The notes under the pieces: model-generated
Told to the model about the DNA's origin: nothing
Seen by the model: the letters and a program-made list of their open reading frames with translations, nothing else
Database searches by the model: none
Made by a program: the position numbers and the translations under genes
In this document: in pieces, positions 17,112 through 25,311 of the stretch
Layout of the letters: each line of letters opens with the position of its first letter
How positions within the stretch are numbered: the first letter of the stretch is position 1
From: Lachnospiraceae bacterium
GTDB lineage: Bacteria > Bacillota > Clostridia > Lachnospirales > Lachnospiraceae
NCBI GenBank assembly: GCA_017424235.1
Contig: JAFPAQ010000081.1
Location: forward strand, 1 to 37,778
DNA: 37,778 nt
Direction of reading: 5' to 3'

Positions 17112-17990
17112 ATGAGTAATAAGAGACTGGAAGAATACAAGGATGAATATCAAAGTATTAAAATGAGTAACGAATCATACAAACAGATGTTATTATATAT
17201 GGAAAAGGCAAAAAAGGAGAGAACACAAAATATGAAAAAACAGAGAAAATATGCGGGTTGGATATTAGCCGCAGCAGCAATTACATTAGTTATCTTACCT
17301 AATACATCATCAACAATATCATATGCAATGACAAATATTCCGATTCTGGGCAATTTCTTTAAATTGGTAACAGTAAGAGAATTTAAGTATGAAGATGATT
17401 CAAAATTTGCAGATATAGATATATCACAAATAGACATAGAGAATATTACAAACGAAGAAATTGCAAGTAATGTAGAAAAGACAGCAGATGATATAAACAA
17501 AGAAATACAGAGACTGACAGAACAATTAGAAAATGAATTTAAGGAAAATCTAAAAACAGAGGGTTATTATGAAGTGACAGTTAAGTCTGATATTATAGCC
17601 ACTACTGACAATTATTTTACAGTAAGGGTTACTGCTTTTGAGGCAGCAGCAAGTGGTTATGAAAAACAGCATTATTACACAATAGATCTGAATACAGGAA
17701 ACAGATTAAATTTTTCAGACTTATTTAAAGATGGTGTAGATTATCAAAGTGAAATAGCAAATATTATTGAAAGCGAAATGAGAGAACAGATGAAGAATGA
17801 CGATTCCAAAATCTATTTTGTAGATGATGAGTTCGTAGATATAAAAGACAGTATAAATAATGCTGAGTTCTATTTTAACGAGAATGGAAATCTGGTTATT
17901 AGCTTTAACGAATGTGAGGTTGCACCTGCTTATATGGGAGTGGTACAGTTTGTTATTGAAAATGAGGAGATTGAGAGTATTTTAAAATGA
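17112..17990 (+). CDS. RsiV-like membrane anti-sigma factor (DUF3298)
   Basis: 292 residues. Residues 1-47 are cytoplasmic and charged, and should bind the sigma factor. One membrane helix (about 48-66, GWILAAAAITLVILP) follows. The outside part ends in a DUF3298 domain (about 150-292), recognisable by YYTIDLNTGNRLNFSDLFKD and FYFNENGNLVISF. In RsiV this domain binds lysozyme, triggering cleavage and sigma release. It is in an operon with the sigma factor; a terminator follows at 18048. Confidence 0.82.
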   Translation: MSNKRLEEYKDEYQSIKMSNESYKQMLLYMEKAKKERTQNMKKQRKYAGWILAAAAITLVILPNTSSTISYAMTNIPILGNFFKLVTVREFKYEDDSKFADIDISQIDIENITNEEIASNVEKTADDINKEIQRLTEQLENEFKENLKTEGYYEVTVKSDIIATTDNYFTVRVTAFEAAASGYEKQHYYTIDLNTGNRLNFSDLFKDGVDYQSEIANIIESEMREQMKNDDSKIYFVDDEFVDIKDSINNAEFYFNENGNLVISFNECEVAPAYMGVVQFVIENEEIESILK

Positions 17991-18047
17991 ATGTAAATTA
18001 TTATTGAATTAGTAACAGTTCAGCCTTTATGTGTTGGCAAACGGACG

Positions 18048-18088
18048 AAGGATAACCTTACAATCAGATAGGATGGTTATCCTTTTGT
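18048..18088 (+). terminator. intrinsic terminator
   Basis: The stem AAGGATAACC/GGTTATCCTT has an 17-base loop and a short T-tract. It ends the sigma/anti-sigma operon. Confidence 0.75.
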
Positions 18089-18129
18089 TATGGGCGTTGT
18101 TGTTTATTCGGTGTTTGGCTGTGTAATGA

Positions 18130-18747
18130 GTGCAGTTACAAGAAAAGTCTAATAAAGCAATTGAAGGTTATAAGGCTGTCAATAAAATTAATGAACTTTC
18201 AAATACTATTATGGAGATATCATCGCAGACTGGCTTGCTGGCTTTAAATGCAAGTATTGAAGCTGCCAGAGCAGGAGAAGCAGGCAGAGGTTTTTCCGTT
18301 GTTGCTACGGAAATAGGAAGCCTGTCGGAACAGACCTCAAAGGCAATTGCAAACATTGGAACTATTGTACAGGAGGTTAATGAAGCGGTTGGAAATATGA
18401 CTGAATGTATGCATGAGACAACAGAGTTTCTTGAAAAAACAGTGCTTGAAGATTACAAAGAGTTTAATGAGGTCAGCATACAGTATCAGGAAGATGCAGT
18501 TACATATGGCAATAGCATGAATGAAGTAAAGGATGCAATGCAGCAGTTATCTATAATGATTGATACATCTGCTCAGGCTTTGGAGGGTATCAAGGATACT
18601 GTTAATGAAGCTGCTGCCGGTGTAAAAGACATTGCACAAAAAACAAGTGATATTGTTGAAAAAGCTTCTCAAACTAATGACATGGTTGCAGAATGCTATG
18701 GATGTGCTAATAATCTTAACAATATTGTAGATAAGTTTATTTTATAG
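18130..18747 (+). pseudogene. truncated methyl-accepting chemotaxis protein
   Basis: 205 codons covering only the C-terminal MCP signalling domain, with the tip motif [20 protein letters not shown] at about 37-56 and the rest of the coiled coil. Sensor, membrane helices and HAMP are missing, and the first codon (GTG) has no ribosome site. A short frame just upstream (ATG 18090, beginning [16 protein letters not shown]) could be the original N-terminus, joined out of frame by a deletion near 18130-18150. A soluble receptor is the alternative, but the lack of a start signal argues for a remnant. Confidence 0.65.
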
Positions 18748-18763
18748 TAGGAAAAACAGTTAT

Positions 18764-18813
18764 TGTACATAGGTTATATCCCACGAGGTGTTTTCAGAAT
18801 GAAGACCCTGTTA
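18764..18813 (+). repeat. interspersed repeat B, copy 2
   Basis: TGTACA, GGTTA, CCACGAGG, a T-rich spacer and CAGAATGAAGACCC match copy 1 over about 50 bases with few changes. Confidence 0.6.
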
Positions 18814-18897
18814 CATTGTTAAAAAAGTAAAATAGTACTTCCGATTTGTACAATTTTATATTATAGTATTAGTAATAAAATAAGTTACATCAAAAGC

Positions 18898-18940
18898 AAA
18901 GGTGCTTAATCAATCGATAGATTGACTAGGCATCTTTTTT
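18898..18940 (+). terminator. terminator-like hairpin before the oxidase operon
   Basis: AGGTGC/GCATCT and the inner ATCAATC/GATTGA form a stem with a T6 tract. It ends read-through from the receptor remnant, or serves as a leader attenuator of the downstream operon. The rest of the gap 18748-19104 shows only repeat B. Confidence 0.65.
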
Positions 18941-19104
18941 GTTTTATATGGATTCTTATAAAGCAAAACATTTCGTGAGGATGCGCACACTTTTGTATAG
19001 GAAATATGTTGCAATAATGAGACACAAAAGTGAAACAAAGGATTTTTTGTAAGGTAAATGTGCTGACATGCATTATTTTCATTTGGAAAGGCAGGGTAAT
19101 TAAT

Positions 19105-19428
19105 ATGGGAACACGAATTGAAGAACATCCTATACTTGGAAAACAGGAAAAAGGAAGAGTAGTAACTTTTTCTTTTGATGGTAAGGAGCTTCAGGGATAT
19201 GAAGGAGAACCGATTGCTGCGGCATTAAAAGCAGAAGGAGTCATGAAACATAGATATACTAAGAAGGAACACAAACCAAGAGGAATCTTTTGCGCAATAG
19301 GCAGATGTACAGACTGCGTTATGATTGTAAATGGAAAACCAAATGTCAGAACCTGTGTTACACCTCTTGAAGAAGGCATGAAAGTTCAGACACAGTATGG
19401 TGTAAGTGATAAACCTTTTGATGAATAG
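19105..19428 (+). CDS. (2Fe-2S)-binding protein, HcnA/SoxA-N-terminal type
   Basis: 107 residues. This is a 2Fe-2S ferredoxin-like domain with ligands Cys63, Cys68, Cys71 and Cys84 (FCAIGRCTDC and NVRTC), matching the small subunit of HcnABC/opine-oxidase/hydroxyproline-dehydrogenase complexes. The EGEPIAAALKAEGV segment is typical of that family. The start follows GAAAGGCAGGG. It heads a four-gene set encoding a membrane-free, multi-cofactor amine dehydrogenase. Confidence 0.82.
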   Translation: MGTRIEEHPILGKQEKGRVVTFSFDGKELQGYEGEPIAAALKAEGVMKHRYTKKEHKPRGIFCAIGRCTDCVMIVNGKPNVRTCVTPLEEGMKVQTQYGVSDKPFDE

Positions 19429-19451
19429 TAGACCGGAAAGGAGCAGAGAAC

Positions 19452-21026
19452 ATGAAACGATATGATTTGATTATAGTAGGAGCCGGTCCATCAGGCTTAT
19501 CTGCCGCAATAGAGGCTGCCAAAAGAGGACTTAAGGTGGTTGTATTTGACGAAAATGAAAGACCAGGAGGCCAGCTCTTTAAACAAATACATAAATTTTT
19601 TGGATCAAAAGAACATAAAGCAAAAATAAGAGGATTTAAAATTGGAGAAGATCTTTTAAAAGAGGCTGATGAGTCAGGAGTACAGGTTGTTTTGAATGCA
19701 ACTGTATGTGGTATGTATCAGGATAAAGAAATAACAGTGCGAATAAATGATGAAATTCATCATTGTAAGGGTGATGCAGTAATAATTGCAACTGGTGCTT
19801 CTGAAAATATGGTTACATTTCCAGGTTGGACTCTTCCAGGGGTTATTGGTGCAGGAGCTGCACAGACAATGATGAATATTCATGGTGTAAAACCGGGAAG
19901 TAAGATTCTGATGCTTGGTTCAGGAAATGTCGGTTTAGTTGTCAGCTTTCAGCTGATTCAATGTGGATGTGAAGTGGTAGCACTTGTGGATGCAGCACCA
20001 AGAGTTGGAGGATATGGAGTTCATGCAGCAAAAGTTGCTCGTACAGGAGTTCCGTTCTATCTTTCACATACCATTGTTAAGGCTGAGGGAGATGAAAAGG
20101 TTGAAGGTGTTACTATTGCAGAGGTTGATTCAAATTTTAACTTTATTCCGGGAACCGAAAAACACTTTGATGTAGATACTATTTGTCTTGCAGTCGGACT
20201 TTCTCCTATGTCACAGCTTCTCAAGATGGCAGGCTGTAAGATGGAGGATAATCCAAAACGTGGCGGTCAGGTTCCTATCTGCGATGAATATGGAAGAACT
20301 TCTATTCCCGGAGTGTTTGTGGCAGGAGATGTATCTGGTATAGAGGAAGCCAGTTCAGCTATGATTGAAGGTAGAATGGCAGGAATAGCCGCAGCAGAAT
20401 ATCTTGGCTATATAGAGAAAGAGGAAATGGATCAGAATCTTTACGAACTGGAGAATGCTCTTGAGGGGTTACGTCAGGGAATGTTTGCACCAAAGAACAG
20501 AGGTAAGCTTATTGAAAAAACAGATGAGGGTATTGATATATCCATGAATCTTTTGAAAAAAGGATATGTGGCTGACGATGAAATAGAAAGATTTCCAGGA
20601 GTCATAAAAAGACCTGGCATTCATCCGATAATTGAGTGTACACAAAATATTCCATGTAATCCGTGTCAGGATTCTTGTCCTAAGAAATGTATTCTTATTG
20701 GCGATAATATAACCTCACTTCCAAAAATTGTAGAAGGTTCTGAATGTATAGGCTGTGGAATGTGTGTTGCCTCATGTTCAGGCCAGGCAATCTTCCTGGT
20801 TAATGAAGAATATGAAACGGGTTTTGCATCTGTTACAATCCCATATGAATTTTTGCCATTACCGGAAGCTGGTACAAAGGGTATTGCACTTGGAAGAGAT
20901 GGAAAAGAGGTTTGTGAGGCGGAAGTGATAGATGTTAAGTCTGCAAAGGCTTTTGACAAGACTCATTTGTTAACTATGAAGGTACCATCAGAATTTGTGA
21001 TGAAAGCCCGTTTTTTCAAGTATTAA
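19452..21026 (+). CDS. HcnB-like FAD oxidoreductase with 2x[4Fe-4S] domain
   Basis: 524 residues. The FAD-binding Rossmann motif GAGPSG (about 9-14) begins the protein. A second dinucleotide-binding fold, GSGNVG (about 158-163), and the FAD signature GVFVAGDVSG (about 289-298) follow. The extra feature is a two-cluster ferredoxin-type insert: Cys402/405/409/413 and Cys432/435/438/442. In HcnB and opine oxidase alpha subunits this region is usually a BFD-type 2Fe-2S domain, which here is a separate gene just downstream. It receives electrons from the DAO-type partner encoded at 21402. The ribosome site is AAAGGAG. Confidence 0.83.
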   Translation: MKRYDLIIVGAGPSGLSAAIEAAKRGLKVVVFDENERPGGQLFKQIHKFFGSKEHKAKIRGFKIGEDLLKEADESGVQVVLNATVCGMYQDKEITVRINDEIHHCKGDAVIIATGASENMVTFPGWTLPGVIGAGAAQTMMNIHGVKPGSKILMLGSGNVGLVVSFQLIQCGCEVVALVDAAPRVGGYGVHAAKVARTGVPFYLSHTIVKAEGDEKVEGVTIAEVDSNFNFIPGTEKHFDVDTICLAVGLSPMSQLLKMAGCKMEDNPKRGGQVPICDEYGRTSIPGVFVAGDVSGIEEASSAMIEGRMAGIAAAEYLGYIEKEEMDQNLYELENALEGLRQGMFAPKNRGKLIEKTDEGIDISMNLLKKGYVADDEIERFPGVIKRPGIHPIIECTQNIPCNPCQDSCPKKCILIGDNITSLPKIVEGSECIGCGMCVASCSGQAIFLVNEEYETGFASVTIPYEFLPLPEAGTKGIALGRDGKEVCEAEVIDVKSAKAFDKTHLLTMKVPSEFVMKARFFKY

Positions 21027-21066
21027 GAAATTGCTCTAACATCATTAAAAAGCAGGGAGGTATAAG

Positions 21067-21390
21067 ATGAACACAGTAAATGATAGAAGTAGAGATATAG
21101 GAGAATTTGTTCCGGCAACTGATGATGATATGCTTATCTGTCGTTGTGAGGAGATTACAAAGGGAGAGATAAGAAGAGCTGTCCATGATGGTATGTGGAC
21201 ACTCACTGAAATAAGAAGATATTTAAGAACTGGAATGGGACTTTGTCAGGGGCAGACCTGTGCAAAACTTGTAAAAGGAATTGTCGCAAGAGAACTAGGT
21301 GTTTCACCAGCTGAATTGGAGCCGGCGACCAGCAGAGCACCAATGAGACCGACAGAAATGCGTATTCTTGCGAATGAAGTAGAGGATTAG
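21067..21390 (+). CDS. BFD-type (2Fe-2S)-binding protein
   Basis: 107 residues with the bacterioferritin-associated ferredoxin pattern: Cys25-x-Cys27 (ICRCEE) and Cys60-x4-Cys65 (GLCQGQTC). This domain is normally fused to the alpha subunit of HcnB/sarcosine-oxidase-like enzymes, and here stands alone. Its TEIRRYLRTGMGLCQGQ segment matches the fused version closely. It lies between the alpha and beta flavoproteins, 11 bases before the next gene. Confidence 0.82.
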   Translation: MNTVNDRSRDIGEFVPATDDDMLICRCEEITKGEIRRAVHDGMWTLTEIRRYLRTGMGLCQGQTCAKLVKGIVARELGVSPAELEPATSRAPMRPTEMRILANEVED

Positions 21391-21401
21391 GAGGAACGAA
21401 G

Positions 21402-22529
21402 ATGAGCAATACAGCAGATGTAGTAATCGTTGGCGGTGGTATCATTGGTTGTTCTATCGCATATTATTTAGCAAAAAAGGGAAAAAGTATAATTGTTCTT
21501 GAAGGAAGTGATCATATTGGAAATGGGGGGTCTTCCAGAAATGGTGGAGGTGTACGTCAGTCAGGAAGAGATCCAAGGGAATTACCACTTGTAATGTATG
21601 GTATAAAAAATCTGTGGCCAACTCTTTCAGAAGAGCTTGAGGTAGATTGTGAATATCATCAGGATGGCAATTTGAGGCTTGGAAAGACAGAAAAACATAG
21701 ACAGATTTTGGAGGGACTTACAGAAAGAGCTGTGAATTGTGGTCTTGATGTAAGAATGATAGATGGGGATGAAGTCAGAAAAATCAATCCATATCTTTCC
21801 GATGAGGTTACTTGTGCAAGCTGGTGTCCAACAGATGGTCATGCTAATCCACTTACTACTACTCTTGGATATTACAAGATGGCAAGGAAACTTGGGGTCA
21901 GATTTATAACAGGGGAAAAGGCCGTTGAATTAAAGAAAGTAAAGGGTAAACTTCGTAAAGTTATAACACCAAATAATGTTTATGAAGGAGATACAATAGT
22001 TGTTGCAGCAGGTTATCAGAGCAGAGAACTGGTATCTACAGTTGGAATAGATATTCCAATGGCTGAGAACATGATAGAATGTCTGGTTACTGAGGCAGAA
22101 CCACATATGTTTGATCAGATGCTCGGAACTGCCGAGGCGGATTTCTATGGTCACCAGTCGAAGCATGGTTCATTTGTTTTTGGAGGTACTTCAGGATTTG
22201 AAGGAGTTTCAAAAGACAATGGGACCCCTATATGTAACAGTTTGACTGCTTCATGTGAATGTAGAGGAATCATGAAATATTTTCCGGCACTGGCAGATGC
22301 CAAGATAGTAAGAACCTGGTCCGGATGGGTAGATCAGATGGTGGACGGAGTCCCGGTGTTGGGTTATGTTTCAGAAGTACCTGGTTTGGTACTTGCTGCA
22401 GGCTTCTGTGGTCATGGTTTTGGAATTGCACCGGGAGTTGCATATAACATTGCAGAGCTTATAACAACAGGAAGTTCGCCAGTTGATATGTCTGCACTTA
22501 GATATGATAGATTTAAGGCTAAAATATAA
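21402..22529 (+). CDS. DAO-type FAD-dependent amine/amino-acid oxidoreductase
   Basis: 375 residues of the D-amino-acid oxidase fold (SoxB/HcnC/opine oxidase beta/hydroxyproline dehydrogenase). GGGIIGCSIAYYLAKKG (about 10-26) binds FAD. The SSRNGGGVRQSGRD segment (about 44-57) and the closing CGHGFGIAPGVAYNIAEL are typical. It is the substrate-oxidising subunit, producing an imine. Which amine or imino acid is oxidised cannot be read. The ribosome site is TTAGGAGGAA. It completes the four-gene enzyme. Confidence 0.85.
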   Translation: MSNTADVVIVGGGIIGCSIAYYLAKKGKSIIVLEGSDHIGNGGSSRNGGGVRQSGRDPRELPLVMYGIKNLWPTLSEELEVDCEYHQDGNLRLGKTEKHRQILEGLTERAVNCGLDVRMIDGDEVRKINPYLSDEVTCASWCPTDGHANPLTTTLGYYKMARKLGVRFITGEKAVELKKVKGKLRKVITPNNVYEGDTIVVAAGYQSRELVSTVGIDIPMAENMIECLVTEAEPHMFDQMLGTAEADFYGHQSKHGSFVFGGTSGFEGVSKDNGTPICNSLTASCECRGIMKYFPALADAKIVRTWSGWVDQMVDGVPVLGYVSEVPGLVLAAGFCGHGFGIAPGVAYNIAELITTGSSPVDMSALRYDRFKAKI

Positions 22530-22544
22530 GGTGATAAATGATAT

Positions 22545-23378
22545 ATGAGGCAAAATCAAGATAAACTTAAACCTGCTCAACCGTTTTTTGTATTAGGTTC
22601 AATAGACTTTAAACAGGAAGTATATCTGAAGCAGGGTATTAGTCATTTTTATACTTTTAAGTTAAGTGGAGACACGGATCTTATCACTGTACCGGATGGG
22701 TGCATTGATCTATTGTTTGAATATGATGAGTATGGTATGAAGGCCTATGCCTGTGGGACAGTGTTAAAATGTGCCAAAATGCATTGGGAAGGCTCAAGAG
22801 AAATATTTGGTGTACGATTTATGCCTGGTTATTTGCCGGCAGGGTTAAAAACTGTACTTAAAGATCTGATTGAAAAGAGGATTTTGTTATATGATATTAT
22901 CGAAAATGCAGATATTATAAATAAAATGAGTAGTGAAAGTGATTTTTATCAGCGCATAAGGGTTTTTCTTGAGGAATATGTAAAATTTGAACATAAGATG
23001 GAAAAACCTTATGGAAAAATGGAATTATGTATGTCAGTAAAGGACATGGTTTATAATTCAGATGGAACGATAAAGGTACATGAGCTCAGTGAAAGAACAG
23101 GATATACAGAGAGGTACATAAATAAAGTATTTGTAGAAATGATGGGTTTTTCACCAAAAACTTTCTGTAAGATCATTCAATTCCAAAAAGCATTGGAAGT
23201 GTTGAATTATGGAACAACTGATAAAATGACCAAAGTAGCTGTCGATTTGGGATATTATGATCAGGCAAAGTTTATTAAAGACTTTAAAGAATATGCAGGG
23301 ATAACTCCTAACAGATACTTGAAAAAAATACAAAACGAGAATTATAGGATTAGGGTAAATAGAATAGTCCGGTTCTGA
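22545..23378 (+). CDS. AraC-family transcriptional regulator
   Basis: 277 residues. The N-terminal ~150 residues resemble the ligand-sensing region of AraC proteins with a DGCIDLLFEY segment. The C-terminal two helix-turn-helix units start near 170 (KVHELSERTGYTERYINKVF, then VAVDLGYYDQAKFIKDFK, then YAGITPNRYLKK). It lies between the oxidase genes and the P-II/permease genes, all on the same strand, so it is the probable regulator of this cluster. Inducer unknown. Confidence 0.83.
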   Translation: MRQNQDKLKPAQPFFVLGSIDFKQEVYLKQGISHFYTFKLSGDTDLITVPDGCIDLLFEYDEYGMKAYACGTVLKCAKMHWEGSREIFGVRFMPGYLPAGLKTVLKDLIEKRILLYDIIENADIINKMSSESDFYQRIRVFLEEYVKFEHKMEKPYGKMELCMSVKDMVYNSDGTIKVHELSERTGYTERYINKVFVEMMGFSPKTFCKIIQFQKALEVLNYGTTDKMTKVAVDLGYYDQAKFIKDFKEYAGITPNRYLKKIQNENYRIRVNRIVRF

Positions 23379-23413
23379 TTTATACAATTTTAATTAATAA
23401 ATGGAAATTATTA

Positions 23414-23480
23414 TATAATAAAAGGTTGAAGAAAGTGACAAAGGTGTCTTTTCGCTGTTTTGGCGAATTGGCACTTTTTT
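23414..23480 (+). promoter_or_regulatory. leader with terminator-like hairpin before the P-II gene
   Basis: A TATAAT box (23414-23419) is followed closely by a hairpin (AAAGTG/CACTTT outside, TTCGC/GCGAA inside) with a T6 tract. Transcription starting at this box would meet the hairpin at once, as in an attenuator. The -35 box is weak. Confidence 0.5.
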
Positions 23481-23509
23481 ATTTTCTGATAAATAAGGAG
23501 GAAATGAAA

Positions 23510-23857
23510 ATGGAAGTATCAAAAATTGAGGTAATAACATCTATTAATAAGTTAAGTGGTTTAAAAGCAGCAATAACAAAGTTGGGGGTGACAGGAATTA
23601 CTGTTATACAGGCAATTGGCTGTGGAGTTCAGAAAGGTACATATGAGTATGTTCCGGAAGAGAATGAAGTAATGGAGCTGCTCCCTAAACAGTACATTAT
23701 GATGGTAGTTGAGAATGACAAGATTGATAAGGTTGTAGATGTGATTAAAAAAGAGCTTTATACAGGACATATAGGTGATGGAAAGATATTTATTTCTCCG
23801 GTTTCTAATGTTATAAGGGTTAGAACAGGAGAGGAAGGCATGGATGCCCTTAAATAA
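23510..23857 (+). CDS. P-II family nitrogen regulatory protein
   Basis: 115 residues with all P-II landmarks: GCGVQKG before the T-loop, the LPK exit, TGHIGDGKIFISPV, and RVRTGEEG. The T-loop has the standard length but carries Glu where GlnB has the uridylylated Tyr51, so uridylylation there is not possible. The start is ATG 23510, seven bases after AAGGAGGAA; an ATG at 23504 touches the ribosome site. It is followed 35 bases later by an amino-acid permease. P-II paralogs beside a transporter often gate that transporter, so it probably senses nitrogen/energy state for the permease. Confidence 0.87.
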   Translation: MEVSKIEVITSINKLSGLKAAITKLGVTGITVIQAIGCGVQKGTYEYVPEENEVMELLPKQYIMMVVENDKIDKVVDVIKKELYTGHIGDGKIFISPVSNVIRVRTGEEGMDALK

Positions 23858-23892
23858 AGGAATAATTTCTTGAAGAAAACGTGGTGATTATT

Positions 23893-25284
23893 ATGGAGAA
23901 AAAACTAGGATTATTTAGTGCAATAGCAACAGGTGTAGGACTTATAGTAGCAACAAGTTGTCTAATGTCTCTGGGGCAAGGAGCAAGTATATTAGGAACG
24001 GGATTTATTATTACAATGATTCTGGCATGTCTAATCAATATTCTTACAGCTTTATCAATGGCTGAATTAAATGCGCTTATGCCAAATCTGACAGGTGGTC
24101 TTGCTCAGTATACACTTGCAGGAATGGGACCATTTATCACAATTTTGACGATGGTGGGTGGATATCTCGTCTGTCAGATGATTGCAGGTACGGTGGAATG
24201 TGCGATGTTTGGAAATGCAATCAATAGTGTATTTGATACAGGTATTCCTTCATGGGTATTAAGTGTTATTATGGTTGTTATTCTGATGTTTGCAAATCTG
24301 CATGGGGTAGATTTATTCGCAAAAGTTCAGAATGTTGTGGCATATGTGCTGATAGGTTCTCTTATTATTATGGGAGTTATAGGTGCGTTCGGATTAGGAA
24401 CAGGAGAGATTATTAATCAGCCATCAACACTTGCAGAATCTCCAGCTGATACATTGGGGCTGTTAGGACTGGGTTTCTTCCTTTTCATTGGATGTGAATT
24501 TGTAATTCCAATTGCCAAGAGTATAAAAAATGAAAGAAGAAATGTACCACTTGGCATGGTTCTTAGTTTAGTAATCATACTTATTATGCAGATATTGCTT
24601 GTAATTGGAATGACAAAATATACCGCTTATGATGACTTAGGTGCAAGTGCATCACCACATATATTATATGGTACATCATTACTTGGAAATATAGGTTCTT
24701 ACTGGATGATTCTGGTATCAGCACTTGCTGTAGTAAGTACTGTTAATTCAGCAATGAGTTCTTTTTCATTCATGTGTGCAGGAATGGCAAAAATTAATTT
24801 ACTGCCTACGTTTTTTCTAAAAAAGAACAAAAATGGTGCATTCTATATTGGAATATATGTAATTGGATTAATTGAGATTATTGTAAATGCGATAGGTCTT
24901 TCAACAAGTGATTCGTTGATTTTTATGATTAATGTAGCGATCGTCTTTTGGATGATATCCTATATTATTTCAAACATCAATGTAGTTATTTTTAGAATAA
25001 AACTTCCAAAGGCGCCAAGAACCTTTAAGGTTCCATTTGGTCCTGTTCTTCCAATTATTGCAGCTATTGGAACTGCATTTATGATTTGGAATATATCTAA
25101 TGATCCGGAAGCAAGAAAGCTTATATTTTTAATAGATGGCGTTATTTTTATAATCCTTGGCATTTACTCAGTTTTATGGTGCAAGATCAGAGTGAAAAGA
25201 CCTTTGTTTAAACCCATTCCGATGCATGAAGTAATGGCAATGGAAAATGATGCATATTTGCTGATACGTAGAAAAAGAAAATAG
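23893..25284 (+). CDS. APC superfamily amino-acid permease
   Basis: 463 residues with about twelve hydrophobic segments, of the APC (amino acid-polyamine-organocation) superfamily. The first helix has the GVGLIVATSCLMSLGQGAS break typical of the substrate site, and LGFFLFIGCEFVIPIAKSI is the TM6 region. RTFKVPFGPVLPIIAAIGTA near the C-terminus is characteristic. The start chosen is ATG 23893 behind GGTGATT; an in-frame GTG at 23881 is possible. It follows the P-II gene, and the OCD-family enzyme comes next, so it probably imports the substrate of the oxidase pathway. Confidence 0.83.
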   Translation: MEKKLGLFSAIATGVGLIVATSCLMSLGQGASILGTGFIITMILACLINILTALSMAELNALMPNLTGGLAQYTLAGMGPFITILTMVGGYLVCQMIAGTVECAMFGNAINSVFDTGIPSWVLSVIMVVILMFANLHGVDLFAKVQNVVAYVLIGSLIIMGVIGAFGLGTGEIINQPSTLAESPADTLGLLGLGFFLFIGCEFVIPIAKSIKNERRNVPLGMVLSLVIILIMQILLVIGMTKYTAYDDLGASASPHILYGTSLLGNIGSYWMILVSALAVVSTVNSAMSSFSFMCAGMAKINLLPTFFLKKNKNGAFYIGIYVIGLIEIIVNAIGLSTSDSLIFMINVAIVFWMISYIISNINVVIFRIKLPKAPRTFKVPFGPVLPIIAAIGTAFMIWNISNDPEARKLIFLIDGVIFIILGIYSVLWCKIRVKRPLFKPIPMHEVMAMENDAYLLIRRKRK

Positions 25285-25311
25285 AAAAGACAGATATATG
25301 GAGGAATAGTT

